Of a DNA stretch of 18,474 nt, positions 1 through 8,073 are shown one piece after another. The position numbers and the translations under genes were made by a program. The DNA is taken from positions 1-18,474 of the forward strand of contig CAMRBT010000009.1 of NCBI GenBank assembly GCA_947040475.1, given 5' to 3'. The notes below the pieces were generated by a model that saw only the letters and a list, made by a program, of their open reading frames with translations, searched no databases and had not been told where the DNA came from. Numbering within the stretch: the stretch's first letter is position 1; each line of letters opens with the position of its first letter. Origin of the DNA: an uncultured Brevinema sp. Lineage in GTDB: Bacteria; Spirochaetota; Brevinematia; Brevinematales; Brevinemataceae.

Positions 1-96
1 ATGATTTCTGTAAAAATGTCAATCGTTTTTAATAAATAATTCATAGCTAATCCTTATATCCCTATACTTGTGTTTAGATATTTTTCTCTATCCAGT
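1..96. other. Left-edge intergenic sequence, nothing recognised
   Basis: AT-rich sequence with in-frame stops in the frames examined. I see no gene, promoter or RNA element. It could be the downstream flank of a gene lying to the left of the window. Confidence 0.4.
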
Positions 97-131
97 AAAA
101 AGGACGAAGCACCACACCTCGTCCTTTTTTT
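97..131 (-). terminator. Intrinsic terminator of the repeat lipoprotein gene (possibly bidirectional)
   Basis: An 11-bp perfect stem (97-107 pairing with 119-129) encloses an 11-nt loop. It sits just past the stop codon of the minus-strand lipoprotein gene. Runs of A on the left and T on the right give a U-tract on either strand, so it can also stop transcription arriving from the left. The stem core AAAAGGACGA is the same as in the terminator at 2204-2236. Confidence 0.85.
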
Positions 132-141
132 GTGATTTTAT

Positions 142-1140
142 TTATCTCACGACATCATATTTTTTTACTATGGCTTTTCTAGCATTAGCACCATCAATAT
201 AAGCTAGATAAGGCACATTGTTTTTATCCATTGCTAAGCTGGGATAACTACCTAGTCCAACGCTCACACCTACATCTACCCAAGTAGCTCCATTATATTT
301 TTTTACAGTGGCTTTATCAGTTTCATCTTGATAAGCTAGATAAGGCACACCAGTACTATCTATCGCTAGACTGAGAGTTCCTCCTCCAGTGCTCACTACT
401 ACTGTATCTACCCAAGTAGCTCCATCATATTTTTTTACAGTGGCTTTATTTCCTCTAACTTCATCATTATAAGCTAAATAAGGTACATTATTTTTATCTA
501 TCGCTAAGCTGGGATAACTACCTGGTCCAACGCTCACACCGACATCTACCCAAGTAGCTCCATCATACTTTTTTACTATGGTTTTTTTATTGTTAACATA
601 ACCTTCACGATAAGCTAAATAAGGCACATCATCTTTATTTATCGCTAAGCTGAGATAATCTGTTCCTCTAGTGCTCACTACTTCACCAACATCTACCCAA
701 GTAGCTCCATTATATTTTTTTACAGTAGCTTTATTTCCTTTAGCTTCATCATTATAAGCCACATAAGGTGCATTATTTTTATCCATCACTAATCTGGGAT
801 AACTACCTGCTCCAACGCCCACACCGACATCTACCCAAGTAGCTCCATCATACTTTTTTACTGTGACTTTTTTACTGTGAACATTATTGTTTTCATGATA
901 AGCCATATAAACTACATAAGGTACATCATCTTTATCTATCACTAAGCTGGGATAAATTCCTGCTCCAACGCTCACACCGACATCTACCCAAGTGCTAGCG
1001 CTACCATCATACTTTTTTACTATGACTTTATCACCGCCAACAAAACCTCCTTGTTCACTATAAGATAGATAAGGCACACCAACACTATTCATCTCTAATT
1101 CGAAATCTTGTCCACCAATACTCGTTACTCCACCTCCGAT
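142..1140 (-). repeat. Tandem coding repeats of about 125-150 bp (propeller blades)
   Basis: Six full and two half units encode the KKYDG / VPYxAY blade motif. The DNA is conserved as well as the protein: for example CATCTACCCAAGTAGCTCCA recurs with little change. This implies recent duplication or ongoing recombination within the gene. Confidence 0.8.
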
Positions 1141-2088
1141 GAACTGCCATTCTATATAACCCACAAATTCATACTCAGGAGTAAATAAAACTTTAGACTC
1201 TTCAGTCCATGGTGTAGTTTTGTTCTCTTGATACATTTTTATCGTATCATTAACAATAGCTATACCCACATATAAATTAGCTCCCACCGTATAAACGGCT
1301 TGACTATCATTTTTAAGACTCTTAAAAGAGTAATCTGTTCCCATCACTGTAAAATTACCATCAGTAACGACTATATCTTTAGTATAGAATTTTGTGATTG
1401 TTTGTAATTTTATTTTGAACAACTCTTCTGGAAAGCCAGCAAACTCATGCAAAGGATCAAATAAAACTGCAGATTCTGTAGTCCATGGGGCAGTTTTGTT
1501 CTCTTGATACATTTGTATAGCATTATCAACAATAGCAATACCCACATATAAATCAGTTCCCACCATATAAATTGCTTGACTATCATTTTTAAGACTCTTA
1601 AAAGAGTAATCTGTTCCCATCACTGTAAATTTACCATCAACATTAACATCTATATCTTTATTATAAAATTTTGTGATTGTTTGTATTTTTATTTTGAACA
1701 ATTCTGTTTCTGTTGCAACAACATGCTCTGGAGTAAACAAAACCTCTTCTTTTGAGTCCCATGACCCTATTCTATCTTTTTTGTAAAGTTCTATACGATT
1801 AGGTACGTATACAATTTTTTTTAAACCTACAAAACCACCTTCAGGTAGTGAATAATATGCTCTACTACTGGCAGTAGAGGTTTCTTCCTCATAACTATAA
1901 AGTAGAGTATCTCCCTCATAAATATCGCCGTCTGCACCAATTTTAACATTTTTGTCTTCTAGTACATATTCCCCTGGTATTATATCAAGGAATGTTTTAG
2001 GCGTTTCTGGTTTATCCCCAGAATCTGTTTTATCCACGGAACAAGCACCAATAACTAGCACCATCAAAAGTAAAAGTATTTTCTTCAT
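142..2088 (-). CDS. Repeat-built lipoprotein with predicted seven-bladed beta-propeller
   Basis: 648 aa, not a family I can name. The N-terminus (MKKILLLLMVLVIGACS) is a lipoprotein signal with lipobox IGAC, so the mature protein should be lipidated at Cys16. Residues about 38-312 hold three related modules of roughly 75-95 aa; the second and third are nearly identical (FTVMGTDYSFKSLKNDSQA in both). Residues about 313-648 hold seven copies of a blade-like unit, each with a (V/A)PYxxY strand and a VKKY(D/N)G..W strand. The first blade starts mid-unit at WQFIGGG and the protein ends mid-unit at VKKYDVVR, the pattern expected for a propeller closed by N- and C-terminal strands. The start is supported by an AAGGGAG ribosome site 7 nt upstream (2096-2102) and a consensus promoter. 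A surface or periplasmic binding role is inference only. Confidence 0.8.
   Translation of the reverse strand: MKKILLLLMVLVIGACSVDKTDSGDKPETPKTFLDIIPGEYVLEDKNVKIGADGDIYEGDTLLYSYEEETSTASSRAYYSLPEGGFVGLKKIVYVPNRIELYKKDRIGSWDSKEEVLFTPEHVVATETELFKIKIQTITKFYNKDIDVNVDGKFTVMGTDYSFKSLKNDSQAIYMVGTDLYVGIAIVDNAIQMYQENKTAPWTTESAVLFDPLHEFAGFPEELFKIKLQTITKFYTKDIVVTDGNFTVMGTDYSFKSLKNDSQAVYTVGANLYVGIAIVNDTIKMYQENKTTPWTEESKVLFTPEYEFVGYIEWQFIGGGVTSIGGQDFELEMNSVGVPYLSYSEQGGFVGGDKVIVKKYDGSASTWVDVGVSVGAGIYPSLVIDKDDVPYVVYMAYHENNNVHSKKVTVKKYDGATWVDVGVGVGAGSYPRLVMDKNNAPYVAYNDEAKGNKATVKKYNGATWVDVGEVVSTRGTDYLSLAINKDDVPYLAYREGYVNNKKTIVKKYDGATWVDVGVSVGPGSYPSLAIDKNNVPYLAYNDEVRGNKATVKKYDGATWVDTVVVSTGGGTLSLAIDSTGVPYLAYQDETDKATVKKYNGATWVDVGVSVGLGSYPSLAMDKNNVPYLAYIDGANARKAIVKKYDVVR
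1146..1697 (-). repeat. Two near-identical 276-bp tandem coding repeats
   Basis: The segment around 1220-1420 recurs at a 276-bp (92-codon) offset with only scattered substitutions, for example TAAGACTCTTAAAAGAGTAA in both copies. It encodes modules 2 and 3 of the lipoprotein. An older, more diverged module precedes them. Confidence 0.8.
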
Positions 2089-2145
2089 TTTAAATCTCCC
2101 TTTAAAGAATAATTCTGTATTCCTATCTCTATTTCCATATAAATC

Positions 2146-2174
2146 ATTATAACTAATAAGTTTTTATTTGTCAA
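2146..2174 (-). promoter_or_regulatory. Consensus sigma-70 promoter of the repeat lipoprotein gene
   Basis: On the minus strand TTGACA (2174-2169), a 17-bp spacer and TATAAT (2151-2146) match the consensus perfectly. Transcription should start near 2139, giving a leader of about 50 nt before the AUG at 2088. This predicts strong, factor-independent expression. Confidence 0.85.
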
Positions 2175-2203
2175 CACGCATATACTTAAATCTTTTAAAT
2201 TGC

Positions 2204-2236
2204 AAAAAGGACGAAACTCTATGCTTCGTCCTTTTA
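2204..2236 (-). terminator. Intrinsic terminator after the folate cyclo-ligase operon
   Basis: An 11-bp perfect stem (2205-2215 with 2225-2235) has a 9-nt loop and a U-tract on the minus strand. It lies about 50 bp past the cyclo-ligase stop and upstream of the lipoprotein promoter, so it separates the two units. The stem sequence nearly duplicates that of the terminator at 97-131. Confidence 0.85.
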
Positions 2237-2284
2237 TTTATATAAAGCTCATCAAATTTATTTATCTACAATGCTCAATCAAAA

Positions 2285-2830
2285 TTATATAATGCTATAC
2301 AATCCATGCTCACTAAGTACAAAATCCATAGCTATGTCATGTTTTTCTTTGGGGATAGACTCCAAAATAGCATCATGATAACAGACCCCTATCTTTAAAC
2401 TAGAGGGATTTTGTTGTAGGAATCTATCATAATATCCAGCCCCATAGCCCAATCGAGCACCTTGTTTATCAAAAGCCAATCCCGGTACAAATATGATATC
2501 TATCTTGCCTTTGTATTCTTGTGTTATTGGTTCTAAAATATTAAAGTAGCCTTCTTGAAGATCGTCATAAGAATTAAAATCACAAAAAGTGATTTCTGTT
2601 TTAGAAATCACTTTAGGTAATAAAACTTGAATATCTTGAGTCCATGCAAATTCCCATAAAAATCTTAAATCTAACTCTTTTTTGATAGGATAATAGAAAG
2701 CTATAGTTAATTTTTCTTGTAAAAAATGTTTCGCTAATAAAAAAATCTGTTCTCGTACTTGAAGGATCTCTTCGTTATTTTTTAATGTTCGTTGATTCTG
2801 TACTATCGATCTCAGTTGATTTTTGTTCAT
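2285..2830 (-). CDS. 5-formyltetrahydrofolate cyclo-ligase (MTHFS)
   Basis: This enzyme converts 5-formyltetrahydrofolate to 5,10-methenyltetrahydrofolate with ATP, returning a storage folate to one-carbon metabolism in the cytoplasm. The protein is about 181 aa, the usual family length. It shows the N-terminal K..LR....QR pattern, the KKELDL segment, DIIFVPGLAFD, and the diagnostic GARLGYGAGYYDRFL loop. I chose the ATG at 2830 because the family begins at this point (MNKNQLRS); an in-frame ATG at 2842 would add four residues. Neither has a strong ribosome site, only a weak GGA. Its 5' end overlaps the upstream gene by about 56 bp in another frame, which suggests translational coupling. A terminator follows. 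Confidence 0.93.
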   Translation of the reverse strand: MNKNQLRSIVQNQRTLKNNEEILQVREQIFLLAKHFLQEKLTIAFYYPIKKELDLRFLWEFAWTQDIQVLLPKVISKTEITFCDFNSYDDLQEGYFNILEPITQEYKGKIDIIFVPGLAFDKQGARLGYGAGYYDRFLQQNPSSLKIGVCYHDAILESIPKEKHDIAMDFVLSEHGLYSII

Positions 2831-3380
2831 TACTACATCCATTCACATTGTGTTTACGTGCTTCAGATTCTAATTTTTCTTTTAATTCTTTAGCATCTTC
2901 ATATCTTTCTTCGCCTACTGCTACTGCCATATTTTGGATAACATTTTTAATATGACTCGATTTATGAAATTTCTCAGCTTGATCTACTAACTCTGCCACT
3001 AATAATTCGTGTTCTGCTTCTACTACATAATCGTTCATTAATAAGTCTTTTTCTAAAAAAATCGGTATATTTTTGTTCAAAGCAATAAGCACGGCTTCTT
3101 CCCATGTATTAAAAGAGTTAGGCTCTGTCGTATGTAATATAGCGTTTATGTTACCATTGGATTTAGATAAAACACAAAAATTTTGATCTTTGTCTTTTAT
3201 ATCAATGGAACTATTGTTACTTGAATCATTATATAAAGAAGCTTTATCTTTTAAAGATTCATTTAATTGCTCTGCAAAAACACTTGTTATTTTATGATGA
3301 AAAGCCCCTTCCGAAGTTTGAAAATAAATAATACACTCAGAATCTTCAAATATAATATTAATATATTCTACAAAAATCAT
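2775..3380 (-). CDS. Divergent bifunctional-nuclease-like (BFN/DUF151) protein with UVR motif
   Basis: About 201 aa. Residues around 85-115 (SFNTWEEAVLIALNKNIPIF) align by eye with the DUF151/BFN signature (DARPSDAIALALR..PIYV), but the usual Asp and Arg positions are replaced. Residues around 150-172 (MAVAVGEERYEDAKELKEKL) fit a UVR motif, a helical hairpin used for protein contacts in UvrB and UvrC; BFN plus UVR is a known fusion. The hydrophilic tail overlaps the next gene. The ATG at 3380 is preferred over a GTG at 3386 because GGGG lies about 7 nt upstream of the ATG and would touch the GTG. With the key acidic positions altered, nuclease activity is doubtful. The family call is by inspection only. 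Confidence 0.55.
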   Translation of the reverse strand: MIFVEYINIIFEDSECIIYFQTSEGAFHHKITSVFAEQLNESLKDKASLYNDSSNNSSIDIKDKDQNFCVLSKSNGNINAILHTTEPNSFNTWEEAVLIALNKNIPIFLEKDLLMNDYVVEAEHELLVAELVDQAEKFHKSSHIKNVIQNMAVAVGEERYEDAKELKEKLESEARKHNVNGCSNEQKSTEIDSTESTNIKK

Positions 3381-3412
3381 ATACACACCCCAATTCCAAT
3401 TTAAAACATTTT

Positions 3413-3435
3413 GATATAATATTAAGAATTATATC
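3413..3435. repeat. Small perfect inverted repeat between operon genes
   Basis: GATATAAT (3413-3420) and ATTATATC (3428-3435) are exact inverted copies separated by 7 nt, in the 75-bp gap before the BFN-like gene. It could be an mRNA hairpin in the operon transcript. It is AT-only apart from the ends and has no U-tract, so it is not a convincing terminator. Confidence 0.4.
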
Positions 3436-3455
3436 TCTTTATATTACAAGATATA

Positions 3456-5174
3456 TTAGAGTCCTTTTTTTGGATTTGTCTTTTTATTATCTAAATCATT
3501 TATTAATTGATTAGTTAATACTTTCATATTTGTTACTTTTCCACTCAAGCCAGATAGATCGGAATTTTTTAATAACCACACAATAGCACTCATATAATCT
3601 TGAGCACTATTAAGTATCTCCTCTACTGTTTTTCCATAAAGTATTCTCATCTCATGAATTTTGGCATTTAACAACACATCATCCCAATTACCGACCATTT
3701 CTTTATCTGTTCCTTTAGAAGCAAGGATTTGTGCTAATAAAGTACTGAATTGATCAAACACATTTGATAAATTTTGTCTTATGGCAAAAGAATTCCTAGC
3801 CATTTCTTTTTCTTTTTTTCCGTTAACATCTTGCCCCGTTTTAGTATTTTCTACCATACCTGTTGTCCGTAAAAAACGAAGATAATCATTTACTAGTTCA
3901 TAGAATTGACCTAATTGATTTGTTAATAATTTGATCTCTTTTTTAGCATCAAAACGTCCTGTACTACCACCTGGGATAACATAAAAACTAATATCGTTCC
4001 ATATCGTATATTCTTTATCAAAGTAATCTACCAATACATAGGCATAGAACAATTGATCTGTAGGAGAAAAGAAAGAACGTAAATCTTTGGCATCTTTAAA
4101 AGAGTCCATATATTGTGGGAAATCTATTTTTTCTGTAATAAATTCTATACCACTTTGGATTTCATCTGATGGGAATGGATTTGCTATTTTATCTTCTTCA
4201 AGCAATTTTTCTTCTTTCTTTTGACTATAAAATGCTTTTAATTCTGCACTTAATTGACCCATTCTCACAATTGATTCAGGAGTAACATTCAAAAATTCTT
4301 TTAATGTTTGGTAAGAATTTTTACTATTGTGTCTTACTAGATAATAGTTCATAAGTTCTTCAAGCCACATATACCATTCTACCCATATGGATGTAAAAAT
4401 ACTATTTATTTTTTTTGAAGTATAGCTATTATGGAGTTTTTTACCAAAACACTTTTCATAATTTTGTGCCATAAGATTAGTCCCCATTTGCATACGTGTA
4501 TAATAAGGATAAAACATAAACAATCGACCATAGATTAATTTAAAAATAGTCTCCGCTCCGTCTACAGATGTTGGCATGGTACTTTTTAAATTTATAAACC
4601 ATTGTTCGTCGAGTATATGATAAGTATGATAAGCCATCTCATATTCATGAAATAATTCTTTCTCAGCAATGTAATCTCTAAATTTTAAGGAGTCTTTGGT
4701 TGTTTCTTTAAAAATAGGGTCTAAAATGATTTTTAACATTCCTACTTCTGAATACACTTTCTCCAAGGACATTTTTATAAATTTTTGAGAAAATTTTGTT
4801 GCACTAAAATTAAAAATATTTGCAAACATACAAGTTAGACGAACAAGAAAAACCTGAAAACCAGATATTTTTTTCATCTCTGGAACAGAATTGTTTTTTG
4901 ACTTTGATTGGGTTACAACTGTTACATGTGTTCCTTTATCATCAAAAGGGTTTAGATTTTCTTGAATTGGTCTTACACTATGATTCCCAACTTTTACATT
5001 TCTAGAGTTAGCGTTTGAATTCTGTGGATTAGGGACAGGTGCTTTACCATCTAAATTGATAACCTTTCCACCAGCAGATTCAAATTTGTTGAAGAGATCT
5101 TTTTTTGAATTTTTATCCATCTCTGTGATATTTAACCTAGATTGCATTTTATCTAATTTATCATTTTTATCCAT
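3456..5174 (-). CDS. Conserved-looking hypothetical protein, 572 aa
   Basis: I do not recognise this protein. It begins with a charged coil-like segment, then DLFNKFESAGGKVINL (about 26-41), a Pro/Asn/Ser linker (about 46-62) and a mostly helical body. A moderately hydrophobic stretch at about 105-122 (VFLVRLTCMFANIFNF) is interrupted by charges. No signal peptide or lipobox is present, so it is probably cytoplasmic or peripherally membrane-associated. Aromatic-rich helical blocks follow (WYMWLEELMNYYLVRH; LFYAYVLVDYFDKEYTIW), and the C-terminus is lysine-rich. The start is supported by GGAAG about 7-8 nt upstream. It lies 39 bp after the TldE-like gene in the same operon. No enzymatic motif was found. 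Confidence 0.8.
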   Translation of the reverse strand: MDKNDKLDKMQSRLNITEMDKNSKKDLFNKFESAGGKVINLDGKAPVPNPQNSNANSRNVKVGNHSVRPIQENLNPFDDKGTHVTVVTQSKSKNNSVPEMKKISGFQVFLVRLTCMFANIFNFSATKFSQKFIKMSLEKVYSEVGMLKIILDPIFKETTKDSLKFRDYIAEKELFHEYEMAYHTYHILDEQWFINLKSTMPTSVDGAETIFKLIYGRLFMFYPYYTRMQMGTNLMAQNYEKCFGKKLHNSYTSKKINSIFTSIWVEWYMWLEELMNYYLVRHNSKNSYQTLKEFLNVTPESIVRMGQLSAELKAFYSQKKEEKLLEEDKIANPFPSDEIQSGIEFITEKIDFPQYMDSFKDAKDLRSFFSPTDQLFYAYVLVDYFDKEYTIWNDISFYVIPGGSTGRFDAKKEIKLLTNQLGQFYELVNDYLRFLRTTGMVENTKTGQDVNGKKEKEMARNSFAIRQNLSNVFDQFSTLLAQILASKGTDKEMVGNWDDVLLNAKIHEMRILYGKTVEEILNSAQDYMSAIVWLLKNSDLSGLSGKVTNMKVLTNQLINDLDNKKTNPKKGL

Positions 5175-5213
5175 GTTTTGTCTTCCATAATATTTATTTT
5201 TATTAATGTCGAT

Positions 5214-6551
5214 TTATTTTTTAGAAACCATCACTCCATCTAATAAGATATGTGGTGTGAATAGAGAGTGTTCTTTGTGGAGTTTATTCTCTAACATAGG
5301 AATATTTTTTAATAATTCAAAAGCATTTCCCGAAAGCATAATATCTTTTACTTTACCTTTGAGTGTACCATTTTCTATTAAGTATGCCGTCTCAGCCAAT
5401 ACAGAAAAATCTCCTGCCATCGTGTTGGATTGCCCTTCACCTAAAGACATTACTAGCATAAGCCCATAATCAACAGAGGCTATCATCTCTTCTAAGGAAG
5501 AATCCCCTAAGCCCAAAACCCTATTAGACAATGCTGGATTAGGTAGAGATAAAGAGCTTCTGGAAGCGTGTCCCGTTGTTTGAGCATTCATTTTTTTAGC
5601 GGTGGTGCAATCATAAATAAAATTCTTGAAAACACCATCTTTAATAAGATCTAATTTTTTCCCTATAGTTCCTTCATCATCAAAAGGTGCTGACGCAGGT
5701 CCAAGATAATAATAAGGATCATCAATAAAGCTAAATTTTTTATCGAACATCTGCTCATCAAGTCTATTCGCAAACAAAGATAATTCTTTATATAATGTTT
5801 TTCCATTGATAGCTATTTCTATTGGTGCTAAAATCATATCTACAGCAGAGGGAGCAAAAATAACAGGCATCTTCCCTGTCTTTTTTAAGACAGAGCTTTG
5901 TCTTGATCTTTCTAAGCGTTGTTCTAAATCTCTTAAAATAGAAGTGAAATTATAAGGATCATCATAAAAAGTTTGTCCTTCGTACATTTCTAAAAAGGAT
6001 TCATCTTCCGCTAGTTCAAACAATCCCCCATGAATGGAGAAAGAAGAATTTTGATATTCTCCCTCAAAGCCGTTAGTATTATTTAGATATAATAGAGAAC
6101 AATTGTTTTGTGCTCCTGTAGAAACTTTGGCTTGAGGGGCAAATTTTTTAATTTTATTTAATAATTCACCAGCCATTTCTTTTAAGTCATTTTTATTATA
6201 CTGTATATTTTTCTCATTGTAAAGCCAATTCAGGTTCTGATAGTCATTATCACTAGGTAAAGTGATATCCAATTTTTCACCAAAAACAGCAGATTCTTTA
6301 GCGTTTTTTATCATGGTATCTATTTGCTCAGGATTGTTAATACTAGCATTTCCTACTTTACCTTCATTAAAAAGTCTACAATACACAGCAGAATAAGAAA
6401 CGTCATCTATAGAACTTAGTTTATCAAAGTCAAAAGACACTGATTGTGAGTAAGAAATTTGCCCAACAACATCACCTTTGTCCATTTTTTGAACTGAGTC
6501 TTGTACTGCTTGTTTAATTGTTTCTTCATGTTTGTATCCACGATTAATCAT
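5214..6551 (-). CDS. TldE/PmbA-type subunit of the TldD-TldE protease family
   Basis: 445 aa, normal for PmbA/TldE. In characterised bacteria TldD and TldE form a cytoplasmic heterodimeric metalloprotease that degrades unfolded peptides and matures microcin-like substrates. TldD carries the zinc HExxxH site and TldE does not. I see no HExxxH here. The C-terminal third has the expected pattern: a GHASR.S..LPNP..SN segment near 328-345, LGEGQSNTMAGDFS near 373-386, then Y.IENG..KG.V and SGNAFELLKNI. The start has an excellent AAGGAG ribosome site about 6 nt upstream. No TldD gene lies in this window, so the partner must be elsewhere or the protein acts alone. It sits 45 bp after the propeller gene in the operon. 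Confidence 0.85.
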   Translation of the reverse strand: MINRGYKHEETIKQAVQDSVQKMDKGDVVGQISYSQSVSFDFDKLSSIDDVSYSAVYCRLFNEGKVGNASINNPEQIDTMIKNAKESAVFGEKLDITLPSDNDYQNLNWLYNEKNIQYNKNDLKEMAGELLNKIKKFAPQAKVSTGAQNNCSLLYLNNTNGFEGEYQNSSFSIHGGLFELAEDESFLEMYEGQTFYDDPYNFTSILRDLEQRLERSRQSSVLKKTGKMPVIFAPSAVDMILAPIEIAINGKTLYKELSLFANRLDEQMFDKKFSFIDDPYYYLGPASAPFDDEGTIGKKLDLIKDGVFKNFIYDCTTAKKMNAQTTGHASRSSLSLPNPALSNRVLGLGDSSLEEMIASVDYGLMLVMSLGEGQSNTMAGDFSVLAETAYLIENGTLKGKVKDIMLSGNAFELLKNIPMLENKLHKEHSLFTPHILLDGVMVSKK

Positions 6552-6596
6552 TATTTCTCCTTAGAAATTGAACGAATGTTTTATTTGTATTAAATT

Positions 6597-7931
6597 TTAT
6601 TGAGAGAGGTATATCCCTAAGCCACCTGCTAATGTTCCAAACCATATATGTTGATTTTCTCTAGTAATTGTGGTAATATCTAATCCTGGAAGACCTTCAC
6701 TCAACCCAAAAGCAGTCCACTTTTTCTTTTTCATATCGTAAATACTCACCCCTGAGTTTAAAGTACCTACCCAAAGTTGATCGTCTATAAGTAATAAGCT
6801 TTCTATATAATCAGATCTCATCTCTTTTGTTCCGTACTCTTCTAGTATTTTACCTGAGTCTTTATGAACTTTTAACAATCCCTGTCCATAAGTCCCTATC
6901 CATATAATATCAGGGTCAGAATCTCTAATTATTGTTTTGGCTGATATATTTGGTAAAAAAGACTCTGCTTTTTGACCTCTATATACTAGAACGCCTCTTT
7001 CTGGGGTTGCAATAAATAGTTCATTCCCTACATGTAATATGTCTAAAACACTATGAGAAGGTACGATATTTTCCCATGTTTTTCCATCTTTACTACGAAA
7101 AACACCCTTATATAAAGTCGACACATAAAAATAAGTGCCATCATGAGAAACTGTTTTTAATTTATAATTTTTCATTGCTTCAACGTTATACCATTTAGAG
7201 TCTGTTTTGTTATAATAAGCCAAACCCTCATGAGTAGCTATCCATACTTTATCTTTTTGTACAAGGATATCTCTTACATAATTAGAAGGAAGTTTTGTGT
7301 TTCTAGCGTTAAAAATGTCTAAGCGAGAAGTAGATCTGCTAAAACGAGAAACCCCTCCTGACCACATTCCTATCCAAACATCGTCTCCATCAAACTCTAT
7401 GGCACTAATAGCATTATCGGGCAAAGCATCTAATCGAGAAAGATAACGCCATACAATGCGTCTTTTTAGATAAAAGATATCTTCAGAAAGAACGTGTTCT
7501 CCCTTGAGTTTTATTAATTCTTCTATAGCTCTATTAATATAAAATAAAGCTTCAGAACGTTTTTTTTGTGTATAAAGAAAAAAAGCTGCTCTATAGGCTG
7601 CTTCGACTTTGATAGAAGTCTCTTTATCTATAGATTGATAAGATTTAATATATAAGATCAAGGCTTGATTAGTAAGATTTCGTCTTATTAATCTATCTGC
7701 AGCATCTAAATACGCTTTAGAAAAATTCAGTTTACGAAAAGATTTGGGGCTTAACTCTACCCAAGTAGCCAACAAATCAATGTTTTTTTGTGCTGATAAA
7801 TCAAGCATCATATCTGTCAATTCAAATTGTACTATTTGTCGATTTTTAATTTGTTCAAAAGTTACGGCTGAATAGCTAATTGTAGGAAATATAAAGAATA
7901 GCAACAATAGCATTATAGGACGAATACGCAT
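6597..7931 (-). CDS. Exported beta-propeller protein (two-component-regulator propeller type)
   Basis: 444 aa. The N-terminus (MRIRPIMLLLLFFIFPTIS, cleavage near SYSA at about 20-22) is a Sec signal peptide without a lipobox, so the protein is probably periplasmic. Residues about 25-160 are helical and TPR-like. Residues about 165-444 carry repeats of the Reg_prop type: DDVWIGMWSGGVSRF, DKVWIATHEGLAYY, DIIWIGTYGQGLLKV, DQLWVGTLNSGVSIY, HIWFGTLAGGLGIY. In hybrid sensor kinases such propellers form the periplasmic sensor, but here there is no transmembrane or kinase part. A sensing or scaffold role is inference. It is the first gene of the minus-strand operon. The start has GGAG 6 nt upstream (7938-7941). 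Confidence 0.8.
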   Translation of the reverse strand: MRIRPIMLLLLFFIFPTISYSAVTFEQIKNRQIVQFELTDMMLDLSAQKNIDLLATWVELSPKSFRKLNFSKAYLDAADRLIRRNLTNQALILYIKSYQSIDKETSIKVEAAYRAAFFLYTQKKRSEALFYINRAIEELIKLKGEHVLSEDIFYLKRRIVWRYLSRLDALPDNAISAIEFDGDDVWIGMWSGGVSRFSRSTSRLDIFNARNTKLPSNYVRDILVQKDKVWIATHEGLAYYNKTDSKWYNVEAMKNYKLKTVSHDGTYFYVSTLYKGVFRSKDGKTWENIVPSHSVLDILHVGNELFIATPERGVLVYRGQKAESFLPNISAKTIIRDSDPDIIWIGTYGQGLLKVHKDSGKILEEYGTKEMRSDYIESLLLIDDQLWVGTLNSGVSIYDMKKKKWTAFGLSEGLPGLDITTITRENQHIWFGTLAGGLGIYLSQ

Positions 7932-8073
7932 CTTATCTCCTGTATATAATATATATTATATGTACTATCGGAATATATTATATTAAATTTATATAAAACT
8001 AAGAGCTTATTTTTAGACTATAAAGAAAATCTATTGTATAATGTTGAAATACGTAATTATTTAGGATACTTTT
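7932..8073. promoter_or_regulatory. Divergent promoter region between the minus and plus operons
   Basis: 142 bp of very AT-rich DNA. On the plus strand a perfect TATAAT at 8037-8042 is the best -10, preceded by only a weak -35-like TTAGAC (8013-8018, 18-bp spacer). It would start transcription near 8049. On the minus strand TATAAT copies occur at 7955-7960 and 7977-7982, but neither has a recognisable -35, so the start of the minus operon stays undecided. Confidence 0.5.
8063..8066 (+). promoter_or_regulatory. Ribosome binding site that selects a non-AUG start for the ComF gene
   Basis: AGGA at 8063-8066 is 7 nt before an ATA codon (8074) and 10 nt before an ATT codon (8077). It lies within the stop codon (TAG, 8062-8064) that closes the frame upstream, so the start must be downstream of it. 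No ATG, GTG or TTG occurs in frame until 8317. Confidence 0.55.

Noticed and set aside
1952..2152. Plus-strand ORF opposite the lipoprotein 5' end
   Set aside because: It is a shadow of the lipoprotein gene that runs across its promoter leader and has no ribosome site.
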